This document shows positions 53,524-63,291 of a stretch of DNA of 64,000 bases, piece after piece. The stretch's first letter is position 1. Each line of letters begins with the position of its first letter. The notes under the pieces are model-generated. The model was not told the DNA's origin. It worked only from the letters and a program-made list of their open reading frames with translations, and did not search any database. The translations under genes were made by a program, and so were the position numbers. The stretch covers positions 1-64,000 of the forward strand of contig SFKZ01000011.1 of NCBI GenBank assembly GCA_004553595.1. Direction: 5' to 3'. This DNA comes from Methanobrevibacter ruminantium. Lineage in GTDB: Archaea > Methanobacteriota > Methanobacteria > Methanobacteriales > Methanobacteriaceae.

Positions 53524-54729
53524 TTACCTTCTTTTTTTAGTGAATATACTACGAAAATTCCTAATAGGCTTTGTTAATTTCCAAGAATTAGAATTTTGCA
53601 TTTCATTAATAAAATTTTTTTGTTTTTTAATAGTCTTTTCGTTTTCATTGATTATTTTTTTATAATTTTCTATAATGTCATTTTTAATATTAATTTTAGA
53701 TTCAAAATCTCTGGACATATGTATTACATTATGCATATATTCCCTAGATTCACGAGCAGTGTTTGTTAACAAGTATGTTTGATAATTCCTTATCTCTTCA
53801 CTATCATGCCAAATTTCATATGAATCTGAAATATGTCCTGTAAAACTTTTTGTCCGATTAATTAAATCCTTTCTAATTTTAAGATATTTTTTAGAGTTTT
53901 TAGGAGGATTTTCAACATCAAAAATGTCATAGTTATTCTTATATCCTTCAATAGTTGACTCTAAAACCAAATCACTGATTCCTTTAAACCTTTCAGGAGC
54001 AAATTTTGCTGAATTGAAAAATAAAACTGGAGTCTCTAAAGCCAAGCATGGAAATGCAGCATGAACCCTATCTGTTAAAACGCAACATGCATTCTTATAT
54101 AGATTTAATATATTTTCTGCTACGAAGAGTTTTTCATTATAGTTTAAAAAAGAGGTTAATACGTAAGAAGTTGGCATTCTCTCTAAATATTTCTTATCAA
54201 AAGAGTAAATAAATTCTTGATTAATATCATAAATAGGCAAATCGGTTTTTGATTTTAAGAAATCTATGATTTCTTCAGAGTTATAAGAATTTACAACAAT
54301 ATAATCTTTTTCCGTTTTTGTTTTTTTACTCTCTAATGTTAAAGTTAGACAACCAGAATAATATGCATCAATATCTATTTCCTTTAGAAGTTCTAAAGTA
54401 GCATAATCCCTACAGCCAACAGGACCATAAGTAGAAAGGAAATCCCTACTTTCGGGTGATGAAATTACAGTTTTTGTATCATTAGCAGATGTGGTGAAAT
54501 GCATTGAAATCAGTAAAGGATCAATTGAATCTGAAGGAGGCCATGATTTTAAACAATCCAAATACCATCCATTCATAATCATTTTAACCTTTTCTTGGTT
54601 TTGAAAAAGATTTAATTTTTCATGTTCAATATAATAATCAATTTGAGGTAGAAATCTTCTTGCAGCAATGCTTTGAATTTCATTACCTAAATTAGTAGTA
54701 TAACTATATTTCATTAACCCATACTTCAT
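53524..54729 (-). CDS. polysaccharide pyruvyl transferase family protein
   Basis: A 401-residue protein of the pyruvyl transferase (CsaB/WcaK-like) fold: YTTNLGNEIQSIAARRFLP at the start and a later segment with DRVHAAFPCLALETPVLFFNS. It may add ketal pyruvate to surface glycans. The last 70 residues are a coiled coil ending SNSWKLTKPIRNF, the same tail seen in the GT2 enzymes at 40051-43621. The start ATG has GGTG upstream. It is convergent with the zinc-ribbon membrane protein gene. Confidence 0.82.
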   Translation of the reverse strand: MKYGLMKYSYTTNLGNEIQSIAARRFLPQIDYYIEHEKLNLFQNQEKVKMIMNGWYLDCLKSWPPSDSIDPLLISMHFTTSANDTKTVISSPESRDFLSTYGPVGCRDYATLELLKEIDIDAYYSGCLTLTLESKKTKTEKDYIVVNSYNSEEIIDFLKSKTDLPIYDINQEFIYSFDKKYLERMPTSYVLTSFLNYNEKLFVAENILNLYKNACCVLTDRVHAAFPCLALETPVLFFNSAKFAPERFKGISDLVLESTIEGYKNNYDIFDVENPPKNSKKYLKIRKDLINRTKSFTGHISDSYEIWHDSEEIRNYQTYLLTNTARESREYMHNVIHMSRDFESKINIKNDIIENYKKIINENEKTIKKQKNFINEMQNSNSWKLTKPIRNFRSIFTKKRR

Positions 54730-54837
54730 TTTTACACCAAAATATATTGCTAATGTATGAAAGATATTTAAAAAAATAATTAAAAAAATTAGTGGTAAAG
54801 AATGAAAAAAGTTTTTTGAAAAGGACTGGAAACTGAA

Positions 54838-55833
54838 TTAAAATTCAGCATCTCTTTCAATGTTTTCCCAGTTGTCTGTAAACCAACCGTAAACTCTTTC
54901 TAATCCATCATCAAATGAAACAGTTGGCTTGTAACCGAGAATGTCTTTTGCCTTATCAATGGAAGACAACAATTTGGTTTTAGCATCCCAATTACGTCTT
55001 GCCACATAAGCGATTCCTTCAGGGTTTCCAGTTAATTCATTAACCTTATTTGCCATGTCAATCACTCTGTGGTCCTTACCGGAACCAAGGTTAATAGCTT
55101 CACCAATGGCTTCCTCTTCGATTCCCATAGATAAAAGCCCGTTTACAATATCTCCAACAAATGTCCAGTCTCTTGTTTCAGATCCATCACCTGTAATTGG
55201 CAATGCCTGTTTGGTCATGGACCAATAGAAGAAGTTAGGAATAACATTTCTGTATTTTCCTGGAACTTCACCAGGGCCGAATACATTGAAGAACCTTGCA
55301 TTTACAATAGGCATGTCATATAAGTTATGGAAATAATTGGTATATAATTCACCAAGAAGCTTGGTTACTTGGTAAGGTGTGTGCAAGGAAATGGAAATGT
55401 CATGCTCTTCAAATGGCATTTTAGAGTCTAAACCGTATACTCCACAGCCAGAAGAGGAATATACAAATCTTTCCACACCAGTAAGCTGTGCATATTGAAG
55501 AACTTTCAAGATACCGATACCATTAACCATCAAGTCAGTTTCAGGATTGTCTACACTGTTTTGGTTAGCAAAGTGAGCAGCTAAATGGAATACATAATCA
55601 GGTTTCATTTTAAAAACACGCTTAAGCTCTTCATCATCCAAGATATCTCCTTGAATAAGCTCAACGTTTTCCAATTGAGGTACATTCCATTCGTATGCAG
55701 AGGACATATTGTCAAGTATTATTACCTTTTCTGCACCAAGTTCACCTAATCTTCTAGTTAAGTTACTGCCAACACAGCCTGCTCCACCAGTTACTAAAAT
55801 GGTTTTATCTTGATATTCATTATATTTGGACAT
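54838..55833 (-). CDS. NAD-dependent nucleotide-sugar epimerase/dehydratase
   Basis: A 331-residue extended SDR enzyme. The NAD motif is TGGAGCVGSNL (about 13-23) and the catalytic pair is in TPYQVTK (Tyr-x3-Lys, about 151-157). It is close to UDP-glucose 4-epimerases, supplying sugars for the surrounding glycan genes; the exact substrate is not readable. ATG 55833 with GTGAT upstream is the start. Confidence 0.88.
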   Translation of the reverse strand: MSKYNEYQDKTILVTGGAGCVGSNLTRRLGELGAEKVIILDNMSSAYEWNVPQLENVELIQGDILDDEELKRVFKMKPDYVFHLAAHFANQNSVDNPETDLMVNGIGILKVLQYAQLTGVERFVYSSSGCGVYGLDSKMPFEEHDISISLHTPYQVTKLLGELYTNYFHNLYDMPIVNARFFNVFGPGEVPGKYRNVIPNFFYWSMTKQALPITGDGSETRDWTFVGDIVNGLLSMGIEEEAIGEAINLGSGKDHRVIDMANKVNELTGNPEGIAYVARRNWDAKTKLLSSIDKAKDILGYKPTVSFDDGLERVYGWFTDNWENIERDAEF

Positions 55834-56074
55834 AAAAATCACTTCAATAATTAATAATTAGTTAAATCATAGTTTAAATTAATTAAAAAATAATTTTAAT
55901 AGTTTATATGTTATAAAATATGTTTTTATTATTAATAAAATTATTTAATAGAATGAATGATAACTGTTAAAAATTATTAAACAACTCAAAATAGAATTTA
56001 AACAAATTTAATTAAATTTAAATAATAAATAAGAATATAATAAAGATTAAGTCATGATTTTAGAGGGTGATAGA

Positions 56075-56218
56075 ATGGATCTAGGTCCAGAAGAATTTTT
56101 AATATATGAAACTTATTTTGAAAATGAGGACAATAATGTAAACAGAAATGAAGGATGTTGCAGTACTTTAATAGTTCTTGCAGTGATTTTCATAATAGTT
56201 AATGTTTTAATTGTATAA
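56075..56218 (+). CDS. small membrane protein, 47 aa
   Basis: A short frame from ATG 56075 to TAA 56218. An acidic N-terminus (MDLGPEEFLIYETYFENEDN) leads to a Cys pair and one membrane helix (about 31-47). GAGGGTGAT upstream is a near-perfect ribosome site. It lies 24 bases before the DUF2085 gene and is probably co-transcribed. No family recognised. Confidence 0.7.
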   Translation: MDLGPEEFLIYETYFENEDNNVNRNEGCCSTLIVLAVIFIIVNVLIV

Positions 56219-56242
56219 CTCTTAAATTAAAAAGGTTAGAAA

Positions 56243-56578
56243 ATGAGCGTATTTGACTATATCTGCCATAGAAGACCCGAAAGAAGCTTTTTTTATAAAG
56301 GGAAGCAATTTCCAGTTTGTGCAAGATGCACAGGGTTTTACATTAGTGGAATAGCTACCATAATCCTTATAAATCTCTTCCCAATCCCATATAGCTTAAC
56401 AACACTGCTTTTAGGAATCATTCTTTTAATCCCATGTGCAATCGATGGATTCACACAGCTATTTGAAATGAGAGAAAGCAATAACACCCTCAGATTCATT
56501 ACAGGAATTCTCGGAGGAATAGGCTTAATTTTTGTCTATGAAATCATGATAGAATTCTTTGTATTCAATTTCTTATAA
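56243..56578 (+). CDS. DUF2085 membrane protein
   Basis: A 111-residue protein with the DUF2085 signature: CHRRPERSF near the N-terminus and PVCARCTGFYISG at 29-41, followed by three membrane helices. The cysteines and His could bind a metal. Function is unknown. The start ATG has GGTTAG upstream, and it follows the 47-residue membrane protein gene. Confidence 0.85.
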   Translation: MSVFDYICHRRPERSFFYKGKQFPVCARCTGFYISGIATIILINLFPIPYSLTTLLLGIILLIPCAIDGFTQLFEMRESNNTLRFITGILGGIGLIFVYEIMIEFFVFNFL

Positions 56579-56641
56579 AAAAGGTCTGAAATAGATAAAA
56601 TAAGAATAAATAAAATTAAAAAAAGCAAATAAAAATAGAAA

Positions 56642-56677
56642 AAAATAATAAATAAAATAATAAATAAAATAATAAAT
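56642..56677. repeat. 12-base tandem repeat, AT-only
   Basis: Three copies of AAAATAATAAAT lie between the convergent DUF2085 and CBS-domain genes. No role is visible. Confidence 0.7.
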
Positions 56678-56723
56678 AAAAAAGAAAAGGAGAAATTTAA
56701 AACTCTAAAGAGATTTAAAAATA

Positions 56724-57359
56724 TTAACGTCTTGCACGGCCTACTTTACGTGCAATTACGATTTCTCCAACAGAAATAAGTCCTGCAAAGAACTTTTCAA
56801 GTCCACCTGTTGCCCAAATAGCTTCACCAAAAGTAGAATTTTGAATATTTTTCTCATACTCTTCAGCAGTGATTTTAACACCAGTGGTTCTTGTAGAGAT
56901 TTTAGCTGAAGCTTCCATTAATTCATCCCAGGTAACCCCTCTAAGTTCCTTCTCCATAGCTTCATAGATTTTTACAACTTTAATGTCATATAATGAAGAC
57001 ATGGAATCCACTACATCTACAGATCTGCATACACCAATTACCTGATTTTCATCATTGATAATAGGAATGCTGATTAACTTATTTTTTGAAGCTGCAATTA
57101 CAACATTTCTTGCCGCTTCATTTTCACTAATGGTCATGATTTCCTCAACAGGACTCATAACATCAGCGATAGTTTTCTTTCCTTCACGTAATCCTTTTGT
57201 TATGTTGAATGAAGTAATCCAACCTTCCAATTTCATGTTTTCATCTAAAACAGGAGCAGTAAATCTTTTGTCCTCTTCCATTTTTAGAGAAACATCTTCT
57301 ATAGAATCATTTTTTGATACAAAAACAAATTCTTTATCCATCATCTCTCTAGCTTTCAT
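56724..57359 (-). CDS. CBS-domain protein
   Basis: A 211-residue protein with two CBS modules (about 1-60 and 64-125), starting KAREMMDKEFVFVSKNDSIEDV and ending at GVCRSVDVVDSM. Such pairs bind adenine nucleotides. The remaining 85 residues are a helical domain with a C-terminal basic end (RKVGRARR), not recognised. ATG 57359 with GGAGAAGTG upstream is the start. It follows the six-cluster polyferredoxin gene with a 132-base gap and may sense energy state for that operon (inference). Confidence 0.82.
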   Translation of the reverse strand: MKAREMMDKEFVFVSKNDSIEDVSLKMEEDKRFTAPVLDENMKLEGWITSFNITKGLREGKKTIADVMSPVEEIMTISENEAARNVVIAASKNKLISIPIINDENQVIGVCRSVDVVDSMSSLYDIKVVKIYEAMEKELRGVTWDELMEASAKISTRTTGVKITAEEYEKNIQNSTFGEAIWATGGLEKFFAGLISVGEIVIARKVGRARR

Positions 57360-57491
57360 TTTAAACACTTCTCCATAAAGATTTTTGAAAAATCTGTAAA
57401 AATAATCTATTAATTAATTTTATTTAATTCCATCTTTTAATTTATCTAATTAAATTTTTTAATTTATTTAATTAAATTTTTTATTTGATTT

Positions 57492-58319
57492 TTAATCATC
57501 TAAAACTAAATTTAAAGCACCTACAGGACATCTGGAACTGCATTCCTTACATCTTATGCATTTATCGTTATTAAGGAAAATCTCACCGTCAACAACCTTG
57601 ATGGCTGAAACAGGGCAGTTATCCTCACACAATTCACAAGCTACACAGATATCTTGATTGACATCAATGTGACTGTAAATCACTACTGGGCCTAAATCCC
57701 TTTTAAGGTTAATTGCACCTTGAATACATAAGTTAGCACAAGACCCGCAACCGCAACAACGGTCTTTGTCAATATAGGAATACATATATCCATCTTCAGA
57801 GTCAATAGCTCCATCACTTGGACATGTCTCTCCATGCTCTTCTATGAATTCTTTAGTTCTAAGTGATATTGCATTGGTTGGACAGTATTTTAAGCAAGAC
57901 CCACATCCAATACATTCTTTACGATTTATGGAAATTTCTTCCATTTTAAGAGTTCTATGAGGAACCTTGATTTCCTTTAATGTATATTCTACAGAATCAT
58001 CTTTCTTAATGACTGATTCAGCATTCCATACATAAATACATGAAACCGGACAGGTTTGAGCACAAATTTCACATTGCACGCACTCTTCACCGATTTTAGC
58101 TTTCTTAAGCCAGGTTGAAGAACTGATTACATTAATAGGACATTCTTCAACGCAAAGATTGCATCTGACACAACGAGGAGAAATTGTAATGAGCTTTTCC
58201 TGATCATTGAAATCATGAATGTCTACATTAAAGTCTTCAATATCTTCATCTAAATCTACAGATTTAAGAGTGATTTCCCTCTCTAAGGTTTCAATCTGCT
58301 TTTTTAGTTTAATTTCCAT
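57492..58319 (-). CDS. polyferredoxin with six [4Fe-4S] motifs
   Basis: A 275-residue electron carrier. Six cysteine motifs are visible: CVRCNLCVEECP, CVQCEICAQTCP, CIGCGSCLKYCP, CCGCGSCANLC, CVACELCEDNCP and CIRCKECSSRCP. The fourth lacks the usual terminal Pro. The first 40 residues are an acidic helical segment. It lies downstream of the Eha genes but after its own TATA-like region (about 58400-58430), so it may be transcribed separately. Confidence 0.92.
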   Translation of the reverse strand: MEIKLKKQIETLEREITLKSVDLDEDIEDFNVDIHDFNDQEKLITISPRCVRCNLCVEECPINVISSSTWLKKAKIGEECVQCEICAQTCPVSCIYVWNAESVIKKDDSVEYTLKEIKVPHRTLKMEEISINRKECIGCGSCLKYCPTNAISLRTKEFIEEHGETCPSDGAIDSEDGYMYSYIDKDRCCGCGSCANLCIQGAINLKRDLGPVVIYSHIDVNQDICVACELCEDNCPVSAIKVVDGEIFLNNDKCIRCKECSSRCPVGALNLVLDD

Positions 58320-58481
58320 ATTTTTATCCCCATAGATAAAGTTTATTATTAATTTACTCTAATAAGCAAATCTTTAATCTTAAATTTCACAGTTTAAAAA
58401 CATTATTATGTTTATATATCTTTTAAATAACTTAAATAATTTATTATAATTATTCAATATAGTATTATTGTTCAAAATTTT

Positions 58482-59525
58482 TTACAAAGACTCAATAAAC
58501 TCTTCCAATTCCTCTAAATTAGGCAATCCAGTAATGCCAATGGCTTGAACGGATTTTGAAGCAACCCAATTAGCTATTGTACATGATTTAGCCAAATCAT
58601 ATCCTTTAAGATATGAATACAGGAATCCAGCATTAAATGAATCTCCTGCAGCAGTTGTATCAACTGCATCACATTCAAACGCAGGTATTTTAACCTCTTC
58701 ATCCTTCTTATTTATTGCATAAGCTCCAATAGATCCTCTTTTTACAACAACAGTATCAATGCCATCATTTCTAACATTTACTGCCAAGTCTCTGAAGCTT
58801 AATGAATCATCATCAGACAAATTCAATTTTTCCTCATAATAATCTTCAAACAATATCTTCAATTCGCTTTCATTAATAAGAAGAATATCAGTTCTTTCAA
58901 GGATTTCCTTAAGCTCTTCGACTCCTTTTTTAACATATAGCATACCTGGATCAAAGCTTAAGACAATTTTATCTGCCAATAATGGCAACAATTCCTTTTG
59001 AGCATTGAATGAATCCCCTACAAAGGAAGTGTAATGAAGTATCTTGCATGCGTTGACATTCAATGGATTTATCTCATCAATGGTTATCTCATCATTTACA
59101 CCAGGGTCTACATAAAGAGCCCTATCTCCAGCATCAGAAACGAATCCCAAAACCTTTCCAGAATTTCCGCTTTCTGCATAGATGAGATTTGTTAAGTAAA
59201 CATCATTAATCATTAGATTATATTCCAATAAGTCTCCTTCCTCATCATATGCAATCTTTCCAATATAAGATGTTGAACATCCAAGCTTTGAAAGGCCTAT
59301 GATTGTATTTGCTGCTGAACCACCAGGAGATTCCTCTTCACCTTTAATGAAACTTTCACCATCGATTTCTGCAATGTGACCAACCTTATAAAGCTTATCC
59401 ACATTCAATGCACCAAAACCTATTACATCCACATTGATTGCATCATAAACTATCTCATCAACACCTAAATCTTCAGCAGTTACATTTTTTGAGGATTCCG
59501 GAATATTTGTATTATTCTCTTCCAT
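58482..59525 (-). CDS. PfkB-family carbohydrate/nucleoside kinase
   Basis: A 347-residue ribokinase-fold enzyme. The first signature region is SPGGSAANTIIGLSKLG and the second, with the catalytic Asp, is DTTAAGDSFNAGF. An extra 30-residue acidic leader precedes the domain. The substrate cannot be read; ribose, nucleosides and phosphosugars are all possible. It lies 34 bases after the formyltransferase gene, and similar kinases accompany the 3' end of eha operons in related methanogens as I recall. Confidence 0.87.
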   Translation of the reverse strand: MEENNTNIPESSKNVTAEDLGVDEIVYDAINVDVIGFGALNVDKLYKVGHIAEIDGESFIKGEEESPGGSAANTIIGLSKLGCSTSYIGKIAYDEEGDLLEYNLMINDVYLTNLIYAESGNSGKVLGFVSDAGDRALYVDPGVNDEITIDEINPLNVNACKILHYTSFVGDSFNAQKELLPLLADKIVLSFDPGMLYVKKGVEELKEILERTDILLINESELKILFEDYYEEKLNLSDDDSLSFRDLAVNVRNDGIDTVVVKRGSIGAYAINKKDEEVKIPAFECDAVDTTAAGDSFNAGFLYSYLKGYDLAKSCTIANWVASKSVQAIGITGLPNLEELEEFIESL

Positions 59526-59559
59526 TTAATTCACATCGTTAAAAGATTATTAAGAAGCA

Positions 59560-60447
59560 TTATTTCAAAATATCCAATAAATTGGTCTTATGTTCACCTA
59601 ATTGGCCTTCAAAGTTTCCAGCTGAAATCCTTTCAACACCAGGAATGTCAATTATTGCATCGATAGCTTTTTTAATAGCCAAATTCATAGCTTCCTGACT
59701 GGTTGCATTTATAACTATTTCTGGAATGTAATAAACTCCTTCTGGAACTTTTGATTCATCTCCGAGTCTTTCCTTCAATGAAGGGCAATAAGGATGATTT
59801 GTACTTGGACCAATCTCTGGGAAATTGGTTTCAGGCTTACTTGCTGCAGAGCATATTCCAAATGGAGTGCAAACTCCTTCCACTTCCATTATAGTGTCAA
59901 TGATGATTCTACCTGCCTTTAAAACAGCCTCTTTAGTAGAACACATATACCAGAAGTTACCGCCCATGATTCCTTCTGCATAAGCAAGTTCAGATTCAAT
60001 CTGGAAATCTGGAACCGCAATAGGAACATTGATCATTTTTCTACCAAACTCTTCAATTTCCCATTCATAGCCATCTCCACAATGACCTACACTTTCCATC
60101 ATTCCAATAGCGCCAACTGGATCTTCAGTTATGCTGAATACCCTTGTAAATGGCTTTACAAGAATGTCTTGACGAATTCTGTAGGATAATTCCTTTTCAA
60201 ATTTTTTCAAGTCATCAGTTAGCCAGAATTGAACAATAGCTCCAGGTCTTCCATCTGGAGTCTTGTCTCCATCTACAAAAGCTTCGACACCTGCTTCAAC
60301 TCTTCCAATTACAGCACTTGGTGTAGCTGTAGCATCGTAAGCTGCTTCCTTTACAGTCAATTCATCTTCCGCTGTAATCAATGCTCTGATATACATTCCA
60401 TCAAATGATTCAAAGAATGTATCTTCAACCTTATCATAATTTACCAT
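59560..60447 (-). CDS. formylmethanofuran:tetrahydromethanopterin formyltransferase homologue (Ftr II)
   Basis: A 295-residue Ftr. In methanogenesis Ftr passes the formyl group from methanofuran to tetrahydromethanopterin. The family stretches FFESFDGMYIRALITAEDE, ATATPSAVIGRVEAGVE and CGDGYEWEIEEFG are present. Its place within the Eha cluster indicates the second, Eha-linked copy; the main ftr gene would be elsewhere. ATG 60447 with GAGATGA upstream is the start. Confidence 0.9.
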   Translation of the reverse strand: MVNYDKVEDTFFESFDGMYIRALITAEDELTVKEAAYDATATPSAVIGRVEAGVEAFVDGDKTPDGRPGAIVQFWLTDDLKKFEKELSYRIRQDILVKPFTRVFSITEDPVGAIGMMESVGHCGDGYEWEIEEFGRKMINVPIAVPDFQIESELAYAEGIMGGNFWYMCSTKEAVLKAGRIIIDTIMEVEGVCTPFGICSAASKPETNFPEIGPSTNHPYCPSLKERLGDESKVPEGVYYIPEIVINATSQEAMNLAIKKAIDAIIDIPGVERISAGNFEGQLGEHKTNLLDILK

Positions 60448-60541
60448 AAATGTCATCTCAATAAATATAATTTATAAATAATCTATAAAATCTTAAATCC
60501 TAATCTTAAATCAATAAATATTAATGTTTAAGATAGTATTT

Positions 60542-61681
60542 TTATCCTAGACCACCAATATCCTTTCCACGAATACTATTCCTCATCTCTTTGCTTAACT
60601 TAAGCAAATACTCCCTATTTTCATCTGTAATAATCTCTATGATTGGTGCATTCTTATTATGGAACACCTTTTCAAACTCTTCAATTAGGGAATAATCAAC
60701 TTCAAAGTCTCCAAATGCTTCATCAGGACCTTTTTCAGAGTAAGTTCTGATAAAGTCCAAGACATAATCCTTGTCAAATCTTGAATGAAGGTCAATCAAT
60801 ATGGAACTTACAATTGTATGGTCAGATATAACTGCAATTTCTGCAACATTCAAAGGATATTCATTTCCATTGAAACTAACAGACAATCCACCATTATCCC
60901 TTGCATATTGCAATGGCTCAACATCAGTTATGCTGTCACCCATATAGATAATGGAACCTGATTCAAGTCCAAACCTTTCAACAATATCCTCAACTGCAAT
61001 TTGCTTACCTTTACCACCAACAGTTTTCACACTTTCAATATACTTGTTGATTTCAAGCTTTGGAAACTCATTGAAGAAAATGTCATACAATACATTGAAG
61101 TCATCTTCATTTTCATCACCATGTTCAAGTATAATTTTTCGGAATTCTTCAACTTTCTTAAGTTCTTCAATAAATTTTGGTGATTTGTCACCAACAATAG
61201 TTTGAGAATTGTTTGTTACAGATGAAACATTATCTGATTTTTTATCAAATTGATTGAAATTAGTAGCTCCATCTACATCAAGTTGTGTGTGATAAGTATT
61301 TTGGAATGGGAAATCAATATAATTGCATAGAGCTTCAATATATTGACCATAACTAGTACTAACTATGAAAGAATCAATAAGTTCATTTGCAAATCTGAGA
61401 GTGTCATCAGAACCATCAACAAGATAGATATTTTCCCTTGAAAACTTGATCATTTTTTCATTTGTAAGTCCAGCTAATTTATAAAATGGAACAATAAGTT
61501 TAAGTGTGTCACCAGCATGATAATTTTCAAGCTTGACATCATCAACAAGATAATCATCAAATCGACTGATGATCTTAAATAATTTTCCACCATCTTCAAT
61601 AAACTCATCTGCCAATTCATATGCATTGTCATTTAATGTTAATGGACCTTCACAATCTGTGATAAAAACTTTTTTTACCAT
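60542..61681 (-). CDS. ehaR: energy-converting hydrogenase A subunit EhaR (HAD-like)
   Basis: A 379-residue HAD-superfamily protein. The nucleophile motif is ITDCEGPLTLND at the N-terminus (D-x-E, rather than the usual D-x-D), and the C-terminal motif is IYMGDSITDVEPLQYA. The replacement of the second Asp by Glu may change phosphatase activity. It lies between EhaQ and the Ftr homologue and matches the hydrophilic accessory subunit called EhaR. Its function in the complex is unknown. Confidence 0.85.
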   Translation of the reverse strand: MVKKVFITDCEGPLTLNDNAYELADEFIEDGGKLFKIISRFDDYLVDDVKLENYHAGDTLKLIVPFYKLAGLTNEKMIKFSRENIYLVDGSDDTLRFANELIDSFIVSTSYGQYIEALCNYIDFPFQNTYHTQLDVDGATNFNQFDKKSDNVSSVTNNSQTIVGDKSPKFIEELKKVEEFRKIILEHGDENEDDFNVLYDIFFNEFPKLEINKYIESVKTVGGKGKQIAVEDIVERFGLESGSIIYMGDSITDVEPLQYARDNGGLSVSFNGNEYPLNVAEIAVISDHTIVSSILIDLHSRFDKDYVLDFIRTYSEKGPDEAFGDFEVDYSLIEEFEKVFHNKNAPIIEIITDENREYLLKLSKEMRNSIRGKDIGGLG

Positions 61682-61838
61682 AATTTAATCTTCCCAAATT
61701 TTAAGTTTGAAATTTTTTAATTTTTAATCTTTAAATCTATAATCCTAATTTTCATCTAAGATAAATTTTTCAATAATAATGAATTAATAAAAATAAAAAA
61801 AGAAAATTTTATTTGAAATAAAATAATTTAAAAGGACA

Positions 61839-63290
61839 TTATAAGAACTGCCAAATTGTAGAGACTCTTGCTGCATTCAATGGACAGATTCCCTCACAGT
61901 TTCTACAGGAAATACAATCATCATGATTTACAACAACTTTTCCATCTTCAACGCTTAATGCATCAACTGGACAGTTTTTAACACAAACTTCACATAATTG
62001 ACAAGCATGGTGATTAATCTCTACAGTACCGTTTCTTCTTCCTCTAAGGTCTCTTTTAATGAAGAATATCTCATGATTCCTGTTTGTAAAGAACTCTTCC
62101 TTAAGCTTGATAGCTTCGAAATTACAGCTTTCAGCACATAATCCACAGTATACGCAAGAGTTGTCTGTATCTATTACAATCGGATTAGGGCCATTCAATC
62201 TAATTGATTCAGTCGGACAGACATCTCTGCACAATCCACAGCTGATACAATTCTCTTCCACAACTTCAATTCCAAGTGCAGGTGGGAAGAATTCCACAAG
62301 GTCCAATACCTTTACAACATCCAAGTCCTTTTTAATCTGTGCATTTAATCGCTCATTTAGGAATTCTGTTACATTCACTACAATTGATCTGCAGTTTGTG
62401 CATGTGAATATTTCCACATCTGAAAATTCCATTCCTCTAGGAACATCCCTAATGTCCATTGAGTTTTCATAATCAAAATCATCAAAGTGATAATCCTTGG
62501 AAATGTCTTCAAGCAATTTAACCAAAACATTGTCAATATTGGTTACTCCTTTTGAAATGTTATGAACATCCCTATCAATGATTTCAGAAGCTATTTCCAA
62601 TGTCTTGATCTTATTGAATGATTCAAATGCCTCTTCCCTTTCCACATAATCGATTGCATATGTAGGACAGGAATGCATACATTCCTCACATCTTGCGCAA
62701 TATGCTGGGTCAATGAAAGGCAACTTATTGGTTTTTCCGACATTGATTGCACCTTTGGAAGGGCAAATCCTTGTACAAGTCATACAGCCGATACATTCAT
62801 CCTGGTCAATGCAGAGAGTTTTACCTTCCTTTACGGTTTTAGGAAGCAATTCCCCATACTTAATTGCATCAGTAGGGCAGTGCCTAAAGCAATATCCGCA
62901 ACGAATGCACTTATCCTCATCTATTTCACTATGAACTTCCTCTCCACCAGAAGACCTTAAATGGATAGCTCCAGACTTGCATGCATTTACACATGCACCA
63001 CAAGCTCTACAGAGCTTTTTGTTGATGTTTGGAACATTTTCACGAATCGGATCCGCTAAAGTCTTCTTAATGTGAATAGCATCATAAGGACATGCATTGG
63101 TACATAAGACACAACCAAAACAGTGTTCATCCAATTTAATGAACTTGGTGTTTGCATCTTGATAAACAGCATCAATCGGACAGACATTCAAGCATGGCTT
63201 GTCCATACAATTGATACATTTCTCATTATCAATCTCATACTCTATATGAACATCTCTTAATGGTCTTGGAATAGGGTCAACAGTTACCAT
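61839..63290 (-). CDS. ehaQ: EhaQ, ten-cluster polyferredoxin
   Basis: A 483-residue polyferredoxin with ten [4Fe-4S] motifs, six before and four after a helical spacer (about 220-320) that contains an extra CTNC. The first motif is CINCMDKPCLNVCP, with a longer gap than the rest. The count matches the 10[4Fe-4S] protein of the Eha hydrogenase, thought to wire electrons from the membrane hydrogenase to ferredoxin for CO2 reduction. The start ATG (AAGGAGG upstream) lies one base after the EhaP stop. Confidence 0.93.
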   Translation of the reverse strand: MVTVDPIPRPLRDVHIEYEIDNEKCINCMDKPCLNVCPIDAVYQDANTKFIKLDEHCFGCVLCTNACPYDAIHIKKTLADPIRENVPNINKKLCRACGACVNACKSGAIHLRSSGGEEVHSEIDEDKCIRCGYCFRHCPTDAIKYGELLPKTVKEGKTLCIDQDECIGCMTCTRICPSKGAINVGKTNKLPFIDPAYCARCEECMHSCPTYAIDYVEREEAFESFNKIKTLEIASEIIDRDVHNISKGVTNIDNVLVKLLEDISKDYHFDDFDYENSMDIRDVPRGMEFSDVEIFTCTNCRSIVVNVTEFLNERLNAQIKKDLDVVKVLDLVEFFPPALGIEVVEENCISCGLCRDVCPTESIRLNGPNPIVIDTDNSCVYCGLCAESCNFEAIKLKEEFFTNRNHEIFFIKRDLRGRRNGTVEINHHACQLCEVCVKNCPVDALSVEDGKVVVNHDDCISCRNCEGICPLNAARVSTIWQFL

Positions 63291-63291
63291 A

